The notes under the pieces: generated by a model
The model's database searches: none
The model's input: only the letters and a program-made list of their open reading frames with translations
What the model was told of the DNA's origin: nothing
In this document: piece after piece, positions 35,364 to 43,865 of the stretch
Position numbering within the stretch: position 1 is the stretch's first letter
Layout: the number at the start of each line of letters is the position of its first letter
Translations under genes and position numbers: made by a program
Source: Geoglobus acetivorans
Lineage (GTDB): Archaea > Halobacteriota > Archaeoglobi > Archaeoglobales > Archaeoglobaceae
Direction: 5' to 3'
Assembly (NCBI RefSeq): GCF_000789255.1
Contig: NZ_CP009552.1
Span: 1-64,000 of the forward strand
DNA: 64,000 bases

Positions 35364-35888
35364 ATGGCAAGGAGACCAGCAAAGATGTGGAGAAGGCTGG
35401 AGAGACCATACACGAGAACAGAGTACATTGACGGTGTGCCAGGAATAAGGCTCAGACAGTTTGAGATGGGTAATAAAAATGCTGAATTCCCTGTCATGCT
35501 CACACTTGTAGCAAAAGAGTCTGTTCAGGTAAGAGATACTGCTCTGGAGGCTGCGAGAATTGCTGCCAACAAGTACATTGCAAGGAGAGCCGGTTCGAGC
35601 AACTACTTCCTCAAGGTCAGAATCTACCCGCATCACGTGCTGAGGGAGCACAGAATGGCTACCGGAGCAGGAGCAGACAGAATTTCGCAGGGTATGAGGA
35701 GAGCCTTCGGAAAACCGGTTGGCAGAGCAGCGAGAGTCTTCCCGGGAACAAGGATCATCAGCATCTGGACGAAGCCTGAACATTTTGAGGTTGCAAAAGA
35801 AGCTCTGAAGAGGGCCGGACAGAAGATGCCAACTCCCGTGAGTGTGGTGGTGGAGAAGGGTCGCGAGCTTCTTAAAGGGAAAGTTTAA
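35364..35888 (+). CDS. rpl10e: 50S ribosomal protein L10e (L16 family)
   Basis: 174 residues. MARRPAKMWRRLERPYTRTE at the start, RAGSSNYFLKVRIYPHHVLR and TGAGADRISQGMRRAFGKP are diagnostic. Length is standard. It converges with ribB, and the two stop codons overlap. Confidence 0.97.
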   Translation: MARRPAKMWRRLERPYTRTEYIDGVPGIRLRQFEMGNKNAEFPVMLTLVAKESVQVRDTALEAARIAANKYIARRAGSSNYFLKVRIYPHHVLREHRMATGAGADRISQGMRRAFGKPVGRAARVFPGTRIISIWTKPEHFEVAKEALKRAGQKMPTPVSVVVEKGRELLKGKV

Positions 35889-36577
35889 ATTTTTATCTTA
35901 ACTAAACTTTCGTAGTATTCCACTATCTCTTTTCCCCCTACAAACGGGATTCCGTGCTTCTCTGCATATTTTATTGCATCGGCTTTCGGAAGCGCTTTTC
36001 CGGTCCTTTCATCAAGCATTTCACATATCGTGACTGCCGGGACTATGCCTGCCATCTCCGCTACTGCAATGCTCAGCTCTGTCTGTCCCACCCTCTCAAA
36101 GACCAGACCTTTCGATGCCTTGAGTACTGCAACGTGTCCCGGACTCCTGAATTCTGCACCAAAATCGAATTCTTTCCCTTTTTCAACCGCAGCAACTGCC
36201 TCACCAATCTTCCTTATTGTCAGAGCTCTGTCGGTATCTGTAATGCCGGTGTATGTGTCTCTGTGGTTTACCCACAGGCTGAATGATGAGCGGGAATCGT
36301 ATTTTATGTCAAAATGGGCGAGTTTTTCAAGGTCGGGAAATCTGCTTGATGAAGCTTCAAGAATTTCGTGCATGAAGGGCAAGCCAAGTTTTTCCGCTGC
36401 CCTGAATGGAATTGAGACACATATAAGCCCTCCACCATCTCTTCTCAGCATGGCAACATCTTTTGGCCGGACCTCAACGGCGGGTATTGCTATGTCTGTC
36501 TCCCCCTCCCGGTGGTCAAAATCGTAGATCAGCACGGGTTTTCCTTCCCTGAATGCATCTATTGCTTCCTCAATCAT
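35885..36577 (-). CDS. ribB: 3,4-dihydroxy-2-butanone 4-phosphate synthase
   Basis: 230 residues. The DHBP synthase blocks are all present: IYDFDHREGETDI (metal/substrate acid cluster), LRRDGGGLICVSI, VNHRDTYTGITDTDRALTI and FRSPGHVAVLKA. It converts ribulose 5-phosphate to the four-carbon precursor of riboflavin. It overlaps the rbkR stop by 4 bases and so lies in one operon with riboflavin kinase. Confidence 0.95.
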   Translation of the reverse strand: MIEEAIDAFREGKPVLIYDFDHREGETDIAIPAVEVRPKDVAMLRRDGGGLICVSIPFRAAEKLGLPFMHEILEASSSRFPDLEKLAHFDIKYDSRSSFSLWVNHRDTYTGITDTDRALTIRKIGEAVAAVEKGKEFDFGAEFRSPGHVAVLKASKGLVFERVGQTELSIAVAEMAGIVPAVTICEMLDERTGKALPKADAIKYAEKHGIPFVGGKEIVEYYESLVKIKI

Positions 36578-37221
36578 AAGATCACCTCTATTTCCACATT
36601 ATCTCCGTCCCTGAGACCGAGCTTTTCCCTCAGTTTTTCGGGGGCGATAATCTCGAGAACGTCCTTGCTGTAGTGAGTTCTCTTCGGGATTATGACTGCC
36701 CCTTCAATTCCATCAATTCTGCATCTGAACGCCTTCACGTCCCCAAATGTTCGGTCTTCGGTTTTGAAACCCTCTATTAGGATACCATCTTCTTCGTCAA
36801 GAACTCTCCTGAAATACATCTGCTCTTTCGGGATTTTCAGATTCAGAGTTCCAGGATATGGGGCGAATCCAAGTTTTTCTTCAAACTGCCTTTTATACCC
36901 ATCTAAGCTGACGTAATATTTCCCTTCGCCGACTCCGCTCATCACTCTGCCGGTTATGCAGATCTTCTCCTCACCTTCGAAGATTTTTTTCAGTTCGAGG
37001 TATTCTCTGTAGAGCAGTTCCTTTCCCTTTTCTGTAATCACAACATACTGGCCGTCACTATCGATTATCCTTTCTATGTATCCGTTTTCTTCCAGTTCTT
37101 TGAGCTTTCTTGCTGCCGTTTGCAAGCTCTGATCTATCTTCTCTGCAAACTCCTTGGAGCTTATCTTGACGACTTTTCTGGTGGCATTCATCATTGCAAG
37201 CTTTTTAAGCTCGGTCAACAT
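36574..37221 (-). CDS. rbkR: CTP-dependent riboflavin kinase with N-terminal HTH (RbkR)
   Basis: 215 residues in two parts. Residues 1-85 are a winged helix (FAEKIDQSLQTAARKLKELE, then a wing YVVITEKGKELL). Residues 90-215 are the archaeal CTP-dependent riboflavin kinase domain, with GRVMSGVGEGKYYVSLDGY, GFAPYPGTLNLKI and the C-terminal KLGLRDGDNVEIEV. This fusion is the known RbkR type, both FMN-forming enzyme and transcription regulator of riboflavin genes. It sits with ribB, and its own promoter carries a palindrome array, so autoregulation is likely. Confidence 0.93.
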   Translation of the reverse strand: MLTELKKLAMMNATRKVVKISSKEFAEKIDQSLQTAARKLKELEENGYIERIIDSDGQYVVITEKGKELLYREYLELKKIFEGEEKICITGRVMSGVGEGKYYVSLDGYKRQFEEKLGFAPYPGTLNLKIPKEQMYFRRVLDEEDGILIEGFKTEDRTFGDVKAFRCRIDGIEGAVIIPKRTHYSKDVLEIIAPEKLREKLGLRDGDNVEIEVIL

Positions 37222-37256
37222 CTTCTCAAAATTGAGAAGCTTCTCATATAAACTTA
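37222..37256 (-). promoter_or_regulatory. rbkR promoter with palindromic operator
   Basis: The 18-base inverted repeat CTTCTCAAAATTGAGAAG (37222-37239) abuts the rbkR ATG. It shares its right arm with a second palindrome, GAGAAGCTTCTC (37234-37245), giving three half-sites. On the minus strand a TATA-like AAGTTTATATG (about 37246-37256) lies just upstream, so the operator covers the start site of a leaderless transcript. Binding by RbkR is an inference. Confidence 0.65.
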
Positions 37257-37280
37257 TTGGTGGAGTGAGCTATGCAGAAA

Positions 37281-38027
37281 TCATGGGGTATTCTCGAAAA
37301 ATGAGACGATCCTTTCAAAAACGTCCTCCCGTGTTCCGGAGGATATGAGTACGATCTTTCTGGCTTTTATTCTCATGAAATTCTCTATCATCGCTCTGAA
37401 TGTATCGTCGTCCAGCCCTCCGCCTGAATACTCCAGCTCATGGAGATCCTGACCGAGATACCAGATCACTATTTCTGGACTGTCATCCTTTATCAGATCC
37501 ACGACTCTCGAAAATCTTTTCAGGTAATTTTCTTTATCCAAGCCTCTCGAAATTCTGCATTTCATTTCCTGAACGATTTCGCACTTTCTGTCTCCGTTTA
37601 TGCAGTAGAATGAGGCGCTGCATATTCTGTATGTGTCGCTGTGATGAGCATCGGTCTCAAGCACTGCAATTTTTTCGTATCCCTTATCTTTGAGCCTTTC
37701 AACTAGAACAGTTATGTCATTAAAAAAGCTGTACCCCTGCCATTTTTCCCTTCCGGCCTGATGACCTGTGGCGGTGGTTGGAACGATGACAAGATTGTAA
37801 TTTTCAATTTCCTCTGCTGAGGAGAGAACACACCTTATGGATTCATATGCAATTTTGAAAAACGGAGTATTCTTAACTTTCTCGTAATACTTTCTGGAGT
37901 GGATTTTGAGTATGTAACTTTCGGGATTGATGTGGCGTGCTGCGAAATGCACCGGACCCTTCACTCTCTTTGAAGATGGCATCCAGTCCGATTCGATTTC
38001 TTGATTATAAATTATAACAAATTCCAT
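37281..38027 (-). CDS. histone deacetylase-fold protein
   Basis: 248 residues of the arginase/HDAC superfamily. Visible blocks are TTATGHQAGREKWQGYSFFN (residues 84-103), ETDAHHSDT (metal-site Asp126 and His128) and LGQDLHELEYSGGGLDDDTF near residue 205 (third metal ligand). The usual GHHA active-site pair reads GHQA, so one general-base His is replaced by Gln. The protein is shorter than typical HDAC-like amidohydrolases (about 340). The substrate, perhaps an acetylated small molecule, is unknown. It is the gene immediately upstream of rbkR on the same strand but separated by the rbkR promoter. Confidence 0.75.
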   Translation of the reverse strand: MEFVIIYNQEIESDWMPSSKRVKGPVHFAARHINPESYILKIHSRKYYEKVKNTPFFKIAYESIRCVLSSAEEIENYNLVIVPTTATGHQAGREKWQGYSFFNDITVLVERLKDKGYEKIAVLETDAHHSDTYRICSASFYCINGDRKCEIVQEMKCRISRGLDKENYLKRFSRVVDLIKDDSPEIVIWYLGQDLHELEYSGGGLDDDTFRAMIENFMRIKARKIVLISSGTREDVFERIVSFFENTP

Positions 38028-38063
38028 ACTACATTCTTCGGGAAAACCAATAAATAATTTGTG

Positions 38064-39857
38064 ATGGATGCAGGAATGATGATTAAAGTGGTTTTCCTAC
38101 CCTCTGGCAAGAGAATTGAGTGTGAAGCTGGAAAGTCCATTCTTGAAATTGCTCAGAATGCCGGTGAGGGAATCAGAAGTCTTTGCGGAGGTAAGGGTGC
38201 CTGCGGTAAGTGCCGGGTTATTGTAAGAAAAGGTGATTTCAGAATAAATCCCGAACCGCATGAAAAGTTTCTTTCCGAAGAAGAGAGAAACGAGGGAGTT
38301 GTTCTGGCGTGTCAGGCCTTTCTTTCCAGTGATGCTGAAATATTCATTCCTGTTGAATCCCGCCTTGAAAAGCAGCAGATTCTTTCAGATTTTATTGTTT
38401 CGGCCGGTGAACTGTCCCCTTACGTCTGGAAGGAGTTTTACCGGGATTCTTTCCTTCCTGAGATAATCTCACAAAGGGGTTATGTTCTCTCATGCAATCC
38501 CGTGGTTGAAGATGGCGATTTCACTCTGGTTTTGAGGGGAAAAGAGGTCATAGCTGTTGAGGAAGGAGATACGAGAGATGAGTGCTTTGGGCTTGCCATT
38601 GACATTGGTACAACAACTCTTGTCGCTGCCTTGATAGACCTCAATACCGGAAAGGTGGTGAACATAGCTTCGGATTACAACGGACAGATAGTGTACGGTG
38701 AAGAGGTACTCTCAAGAGTCGAGTTCGTCTTCAGCAGAAAGGATGGGCTCGATATTCTCCAAAGAGCAGTTGTAGATTCGGTAAACGCTCTCATAGATAG
38801 ATTGTTAGAAGGCTATTCTTCTCCGGAAAAAATCTATGACGTGGTGGCAGCCGGAAACACGTTGATGACTCACTTCTTCCTGAAAAGAGATATCGATTAT
38901 CTCTTCAGATCTTCCAGAGTCAGGGTGGAAAAGAAAGGTTTTGTTGACAGGGCGAAAGGGATGGGATTGAACGTGAACGAGAACGCTCTTGTATTTGCAC
39001 TGCCGCCGGTAGGACGGTATGTTGGAGGAGACATAGTGGGTGACGTTCTCGCGGCAGGCATCGCCGATTCCCCCTATCTCTCACTGATGGTCGATCTCGG
39101 CACGAACGGTGAAATCGTTCTGGGAAGTGAGGGCTGGGCAATCTCCACGAGTGTCGCCTCTGGCCCCGCTTTTGAGGGTTATGAGATAAAACATGGCAGC
39201 AGGGCGGTGGAGGGCGCGATAGATCACGTCGAGATAGACAGCAGTGGGGTGAAGTATACTGTAATCGGCGGGAAAAAGCCCAGGAGTATCTGCGGGAGTG
39301 GGCTTATAGATCTGCTTGCAGAGCTTTTCAGGAACGGAATTGTTGATTTTCAGGGCAATCTTGACAGAGAGCATGAGCGTGTGAGGAAGGGTGAGTCCGA
39401 TTACGAATTTGTTGTTGCTTACGCCGATGAAACCGAGACAGGAAAGGATATCGTTCTTACCCAGACCGACATTGACACACTCATCAAATCGAAAGCGGCG
39501 GTGTGTGCCGGGATAGCGGTGCTGATCAAGAAGGCCGGAATAAGTCCTGCTGATGTGGAGCGGTTTTACATTGCCGGTGGCTTTGGATACTACATCGATT
39601 TCGAAAATGCTATCACAATTGGGCTTTTTCCGGAGCTGCCAAACGCTGAGGTGAAGCAGATAGGTAACGGCTCACTGGCAGGAGCGTATCTTGCTCTGAC
39701 CTCACAGAAAAAAAGAAATCTTGCCGAAACAATGGCTAAGCTTATGACTTACTTTGACCTCAGCACAGATGCGGATTTCATGGATGAATACAATGCTGCT
39801 CTCTCGCTGCCCGGAAAACCTGAACTCTTTCCAACGATCTATGACCGATATGTTTGA
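38064..39857 (+). CDS. corrinoid-protein reductive activator (RACo/RamA-like, DUF4445)
   Basis: 597 residues. The N-terminal [2Fe-2S] ferredoxin domain has SLCGGKGACGKC and a fourth Cys in VVLACQAF. The central and C-terminal parts are an ASKHA ATPase: LAIDIGTTTLVAALIDLNTG, LMVDLGTNGEIVLG, SVASGPAFEGYEI and FYIAGGFGYYIDF. Such proteins use ATP to drive reduction of inactive Co(II) corrinoid to Co(I) in methyltransfer or acetyl-CoA pathways. No corrinoid protein or methyltransferase adjoins. The start is uncertain among the GTG at 38061 and ATGs at 38064 and 38079. Confidence 0.85.
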   Translation: MDAGMMIKVVFLPSGKRIECEAGKSILEIAQNAGEGIRSLCGGKGACGKCRVIVRKGDFRINPEPHEKFLSEEERNEGVVLACQAFLSSDAEIFIPVESRLEKQQILSDFIVSAGELSPYVWKEFYRDSFLPEIISQRGYVLSCNPVVEDGDFTLVLRGKEVIAVEEGDTRDECFGLAIDIGTTTLVAALIDLNTGKVVNIASDYNGQIVYGEEVLSRVEFVFSRKDGLDILQRAVVDSVNALIDRLLEGYSSPEKIYDVVAAGNTLMTHFFLKRDIDYLFRSSRVRVEKKGFVDRAKGMGLNVNENALVFALPPVGRYVGGDIVGDVLAAGIADSPYLSLMVDLGTNGEIVLGSEGWAISTSVASGPAFEGYEIKHGSRAVEGAIDHVEIDSSGVKYTVIGGKKPRSICGSGLIDLLAELFRNGIVDFQGNLDREHERVRKGESDYEFVVAYADETETGKDIVLTQTDIDTLIKSKAAVCAGIAVLIKKAGISPADVERFYIAGGFGYYIDFENAITIGLFPELPNAEVKQIGNGSLAGAYLALTSQKKRNLAETMAKLMTYFDLSTDADFMDEYNAALSLPGKPELFPTIYDRYV

Positions 39858-39890
39858 AAAGCTTTATTTTCTTAAATCAGCATTTGAATC

Positions 39891-40535
39891 ATGGATGTCG
39901 ATATAATCCATTTTAAGAGGCCAGAAAAGCACAACGCTCTCGATCTTGACCATTTGAAGGAAATCTATGACGAACTGTGTAATTGCAGTAATCCTGTTGT
40001 CATTTACGGGGAACCGAGCTTCTCTTCCGGGCTCGATCTGAACTTCGTCCAGCATGCCAGCGAGCCTGAAATAATCGAATTCGCAGACATCGCCAATGAT
40101 CTGATTCTAAGGATAGCATCCCATCCAAAACCGGTTGTTGCTTTTGTTAAAGGTTACACCTTTGGAGCTGGATTCAGCATAGCTCTGGCGTGTGATGCAA
40201 TAGTGGCGGATGAAAGTGCAGTCTTTTCAACCGGATTTGCCAAGCTTGGAATTGCACCGGACATGGGAGTGTCTTTCCTCCTGCCCAGGATAACGGGATT
40301 GAAGAGGGCGCTGAGGCTGCTCAGCACTGCCGAAAGATTTGGGGTTGATGAGGCAATCAGACTGGGGATAGTTGACAGAAAGGGAAATCTGGATGATGCT
40401 GTGGATCTTGCCAGGAGAATGGATGGGAATTCAATAAAATACATAAAGGAGCTGGTTTATTCAGGTTTCAGAGAGCATGTAATGAGAGAGAAGGAAATGG
40501 CTTTAAAGTCAATCGAAGATATGAGGAATGTCTAA
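39891..40535 (+). CDS. enoyl-CoA hydratase/isomerase family protein
   Basis: 214 residues, a short crotonase. The CoA-binding RPEKHNALDLDHL start, SSGLDLNFV (oxyanion hole), GYTFGAGFSIALACDAIVAD and FAKLGIAPDMGVSFLLPRI blocks are clear. The usual catalytic Glu positions are not obvious, so hydratase and isomerase activity cannot be told apart. It overlaps the region just before argC but is functionally unrelated to it. Confidence 0.85.
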   Translation: MDVDIIHFKRPEKHNALDLDHLKEIYDELCNCSNPVVIYGEPSFSSGLDLNFVQHASEPEIIEFADIANDLILRIASHPKPVVAFVKGYTFGAGFSIALACDAIVADESAVFSTGFAKLGIAPDMGVSFLLPRITGLKRALRLLSTAERFGVDEAIRLGIVDRKGNLDDAVDLARRMDGNSIKYIKELVYSGFREHVMREKEMALKSIEDMRNV

Positions 40536-40569
40536 ATCTCTTCGTTTTACCCAGAATGGAGGTGGAAAA

Positions 40570-41571
40570 TTGATACATGCAGGAATAATTGGAGGTACAG
40601 GATACACGGGTGGTGAGCTTTTAAGGATTCTCTCAAAACATCCCGAGGTTGAAGTTGTGGCCGTAACATCAAGGAGAGAGAAGGGCAGAAAAATTCATGA
40701 GGTTCATCCGCATCTTAAGGGATTTTACGAGATCGAGTTCATCGAGCCTGATATTGATCACCTTTCCGAATGCGATGTGGTGTTCACCGCAGTGCCCCAT
40801 GGAGAGGCAATGAAATACGTTCCCGAACTTTACGAATCCGGTTTAAGGGTGGTGGATCTTTCGGCAGATTACAGGCTCAGCAGGGATAAATACGAGGAGG
40901 CTTATGGGAAAAAGCATGAGGCGTACATAGAAGCAGTTTACGGACTTACCGAGCTCCACAGAGAAGAGATTCCGAAAGCCCGGCTTGTCGCAAATCCCGG
41001 ATGCTATCCCACCGGAGCAATTCTCGCAGCAGCTCCGCTTGCAGAGCTGGAGCTGATTGAAAGGGTTATTTTCGATTCCAAGAGCGGAATAAGCGGGGCG
41101 GGAGTAAGCCCGACGGAATTCACTCACTATCCCAACCTTCATGAGGCGATCGTTCCATACAAGATCACAGACCACAGGCATTATTATGAAATGGAACAGG
41201 AGCTGAGCAGATTTCAGGACGACGTGAGGGTCTCATTCACTCCTCAGGTTTTTCCCGGATCGAGGGGTATACTGACCAACGCTCACATATTCCTGAAAGG
41301 AGAGCTTGAGCAGGACGAACTGGAGAAAATTTACAGGAAATTCTATAATAGCTCCTATTTCATAAGATTTCAGAAGGCTGTGAGGCTCAGCTATGTCCGA
41401 GGAAGCAATTTTGCTGACATTTCCATAAATAAGGGTGCTGACAGGGTTGTCGTCGTCTCTGCAATAGATAATCTTGTTAAGGGGGCAAGTGGACAGGCTG
41501 TGCAGAACATGAATGTAATGTTCGGGCTTGATGAATGGATCGGACTGGATTTCCCACCACTCTTCCCGTAG
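40570..41571 (+). CDS. argC: N-acetyl-gamma-glutamyl-phosphate reductase
   Basis: 333 residues. AGIIGGTGYTGGELLRIL binds NADP, and VANPGCYPTGAILA holds the catalytic Cys. SGISGAGVSP, NLHEAIVPYKITDHRH and VKGASGQAVQN complete the family pattern. GGAGGTGG (40558-40565) points to the TTG at 40570, giving MIHAGIIGGTGYTGGEL, the normal ArgC start; the ATG at 40528 is too far upstream. It acts in arginine (or LysW-linked lysine) synthesis. Confidence 0.93.
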   Translation: MIHAGIIGGTGYTGGELLRILSKHPEVEVVAVTSRREKGRKIHEVHPHLKGFYEIEFIEPDIDHLSECDVVFTAVPHGEAMKYVPELYESGLRVVDLSADYRLSRDKYEEAYGKKHEAYIEAVYGLTELHREEIPKARLVANPGCYPTGAILAAAPLAELELIERVIFDSKSGISGAGVSPTEFTHYPNLHEAIVPYKITDHRHYYEMEQELSRFQDDVRVSFTPQVFPGSRGILTNAHIFLKGELEQDELEKIYRKFYNSSYFIRFQKAVRLSYVRGSNFADISINKGADRVVVVSAIDNLVKGASGQAVQNMNVMFGLDEWIGLDFPPLFP

Positions 41572-41583
41572 AGGTGAGGTTTT

Positions 41584-43080
41584 ATGGGCGAGGTGTTTCA
41601 GAACGAACTGGTAAAAGAGCTTGTTGAGAAATACAGGGTTCTTTGGGCAATAAACCACGCGAAAGCCCTCATGGCATGGGATAATGAAACATACATGCCG
41701 AAGGGCGGAGTAGGAGAGAGGGCAATGGCCATGGCCAACCTCAGCACACTTGAGCAGAAGCTGATGCTCGACCCCGACTTTGTATCTTTGCTTGAAAGGG
41801 CAGAGGGAATTGAAGACCTTAATGAGTATGAACGGGGCGTTTTAAGGGTATTGAGGAGGAATATAGACTACCTCAGAAAGATACCTCCCGAGATTGTCTT
41901 TGAGATAGCCAAAACGTCTCAGGAAGCTGTGCAGGTTTGGGACGAGGCCAAAAGAAAGAATGATTTCGAGAAGTTCAGACCCTACCTTGAAAAGCTCTCC
42001 AACCTCGCAAGAGAGGTTGCTGAAAAGCTGGGGTATGATGACAATCCATACAGTGCTCTGCTCGATCTTCATGAAGAGGGACTGGACATCAAAAAGGCTG
42101 ACAGGATATTTGATAAGGTCATTCCCGCATCCAAGAAAATACTCGAAAAAGTCAGGGAAGATGATCTGTTTCCGGATTCGCACCCGCTTGAGGAGGTAAA
42201 GTATGAAACAACTGTTATGGAAAAAGTGAACAGAGAACTTCTCGATTTGCTTGGCTATTCCTGGGAAAGAGGACGACTTGATGTCAGCCCGCATCCGTTC
42301 ACGATTACTCTGGGAATAGGTGACGTGAGAATCACGACCCGGTATGAGGGGTTTGATTTCAAGAGAGCGATGTTCTCGACAATCCATGAATTCGGACATG
42401 CTCTGTATGAACTTCAGGTGGATGAGAGGCTGAAAATGTCCCCCATCGCAGGTGGAGTGAGTCTCGGAATTCACGAAAGCCAGAGCAGACTAATGGAGAA
42501 CATTGTGGGGAGAAGCAGAGCCTTTGTATCACTTATAAGGCCATTGCTGGAGAAACATCTTGATTTTGTGAGGGATTACGATGATGACGAGCTTTACAGG
42601 TACTTCAACACGGTGAAGCCGGGCCTCATAAGAGTGGATGCAGACGAGCTTACGTATAACTTCCACATTTACCTCAGGTACAAGCTTGAGAAGCTGCTCA
42701 TTGCAGGCGAAATTGGTGTGGATGATTTACCAGAACTCTGGAATGAGGAAATGGAGAATCTGCTTGGAATAAGACCGACAACTTACAGTGAAGGGGTGCT
42801 TCAGGACATCCACTGGAGCCATGCCTCCTTCGGCTACTTCCCGTCATACACTCTGGGGAACGTGGTTGCAGGACAGATCTGGACAGAGATTGTAAAGGTG
42901 ATTGATTTCGAGGATACAATACAAAACGGAAAATTTGAGGAAATTTACGGTTTCCTGAAGGAGAGGATCCACAGGTGGGGTGGCACCTACTCGCCTCAGG
43001 AATTGCTGAAGAGGAACTTTGGAAGGGACTACGATCCGGAATCACTGATAGCATACCTCAGGCAGAAGTACACAGGTTGA
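41584..43080 (+). CDS. M32 family thermostable carboxypeptidase
   Basis: 498 residues, the usual M32 length. The zinc site STIHEFGHALYELQ (HExxH) near residue 265, and the downstream SLGIHESQSRLMENIVGRS, which supplies the third ligand, are both present. DELTYNFHIYLRYKLEK and the C-terminal YSPQELLKRNFGRDYDPE are further M32 blocks. It trims C-terminal residues from peptides in the cytoplasm. GAGGTGAGG precedes the ATG. T-tracts at about 43087-43101 follow the stop. Confidence 0.93.
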   Translation: MGEVFQNELVKELVEKYRVLWAINHAKALMAWDNETYMPKGGVGERAMAMANLSTLEQKLMLDPDFVSLLERAEGIEDLNEYERGVLRVLRRNIDYLRKIPPEIVFEIAKTSQEAVQVWDEAKRKNDFEKFRPYLEKLSNLAREVAEKLGYDDNPYSALLDLHEEGLDIKKADRIFDKVIPASKKILEKVREDDLFPDSHPLEEVKYETTVMEKVNRELLDLLGYSWERGRLDVSPHPFTITLGIGDVRITTRYEGFDFKRAMFSTIHEFGHALYELQVDERLKMSPIAGGVSLGIHESQSRLMENIVGRSRAFVSLIRPLLEKHLDFVRDYDDDELYRYFNTVKPGLIRVDADELTYNFHIYLRYKLEKLLIAGEIGVDDLPELWNEEMENLLGIRPTTYSEGVLQDIHWSHASFGYFPSYTLGNVVAGQIWTEIVKVIDFEDTIQNGKFEEIYGFLKERIHRWGGTYSPQELLKRNFGRDYDPESLIAYLRQKYTG

Positions 43081-43124
43081 GAAACCTTTCATTTTCTTTT
43101 TAACCCGGACAATGGATTCGGTAG

Positions 43125-43205
43125 CGCCGGGGGTGGGATTCGAACCCACGCGGGCATAGCCCACGCGCTCTCCAGGCGCGCGCCTTACCACTCGGCAACC
43201 CCGGC
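43125..43205 (-). tRNA. tRNA-Ser (anticodon GGA)
   Basis: On the minus strand the 7-bp acceptor stem GCCGGGG pairs with CCCCGGC, the discriminator is G, the T-arm is GTGGG-TTCGAAT-CCCAC, and the anticodon loop CTGGAGA gives anticodon GGA. A variable arm of about 15 bases (GTGGGCTATGCCCGC) makes it a class II tRNA, as for serine. No intron and no encoded CCA. A TATA-like CTTATATTT lies at about 43229-43241, just upstream on that strand. Confidence 0.95.
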
Positions 43206-43308
43206 CTGCCAGCGACTATGTGGAGTTGAAATATAAGTATTGTGCTGAGCAACCATTGCATGCATCTGCAGCATTTATTTATTGTCACGCCGGCAAAAAT
43301 TGGGAATC

Positions 43309-43815
43309 TCAGAATTCTCTGAACATCTCTTTGGAAATGCTGCAGAGCGGGCATATCTCGGGAGGAGTACCGGTAAAAATGTATCCGCAGTTGGGGCACA
43401 CGTAGATTCTATCATCGAATGCTTTATCTCTGCCGCTCTCCACGAGGACTCTGAGCTTTCTGTAAACTTCTGCATGTTCTTTTTCGGCTTCAAGAGCCCA
43501 TCTGAATGATGTTGCAGCCCTTTTTCTGTTTTCCCTTATCGCAGTATCGTAAAATTCAGGATACATTGTCTCGATCTCGTGGGTTTCACCCCTTATCGCT
43601 TCATCTATGTTCTTCAGAGGATCTTCGATCTCTTTTTCTTTCAGGGCTTTCAGGTGGTTCTTTGCATGCACGAATTCTGAAAATGAGAACGCTTCGAAAA
43701 CTCTTGCGAGGTTTTTCAGACCCTTTTCCTTTGCCACTTCTGAAAAGATTCTGTACTTTATGCTGGCCTGACTTTCTCCAGAGAAGGCATTTTTCAAATT
43801 GTCCTCGGTGGACAC
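43309..43815 (-). CDS. rubrerythrin
   Basis: 168 residues from the GTG at 43815. A diiron four-helix bundle (NAFSGESQASIKYRIFSEVA, EFVHAKNHL, GETHEIETMYPEFYDTA, EAEKEHAEVYRKL) is followed by a rubredoxin-like zinc/iron site, CPNCGYIF and CPLC. It is a peroxide-reducing enzyme used in oxidative stress defence by anaerobes. GGTGATAA ahead of the GTG and family alignment both argue against a longer start at 43869. TATA-like ACTATTTATCAGG lies at about 43846-43860. Confidence 0.92.
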   Translation of the reverse strand: MSTEDNLKNAFSGESQASIKYRIFSEVAKEKGLKNLARVFEAFSFSEFVHAKNHLKALKEKEIEDPLKNIDEAIRGETHEIETMYPEFYDTAIRENRKRAATSFRWALEAEKEHAEVYRKLRVLVESGRDKAFDDRIYVCPNCGYIFTGTPPEICPLCSISKEMFREF

Positions 43816-43865
43816 TTTTATCACCGCAGATTGATATGAAAAATCCTGATAAATAGTTTTCGCGA

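Noticed and set aside
41842-42474. 210-codon minus-strand frame inside the M32 carboxypeptidase gene
   Set aside because: Complement of a conserved enzyme including its HExxH region; it has no promoter or RBS.
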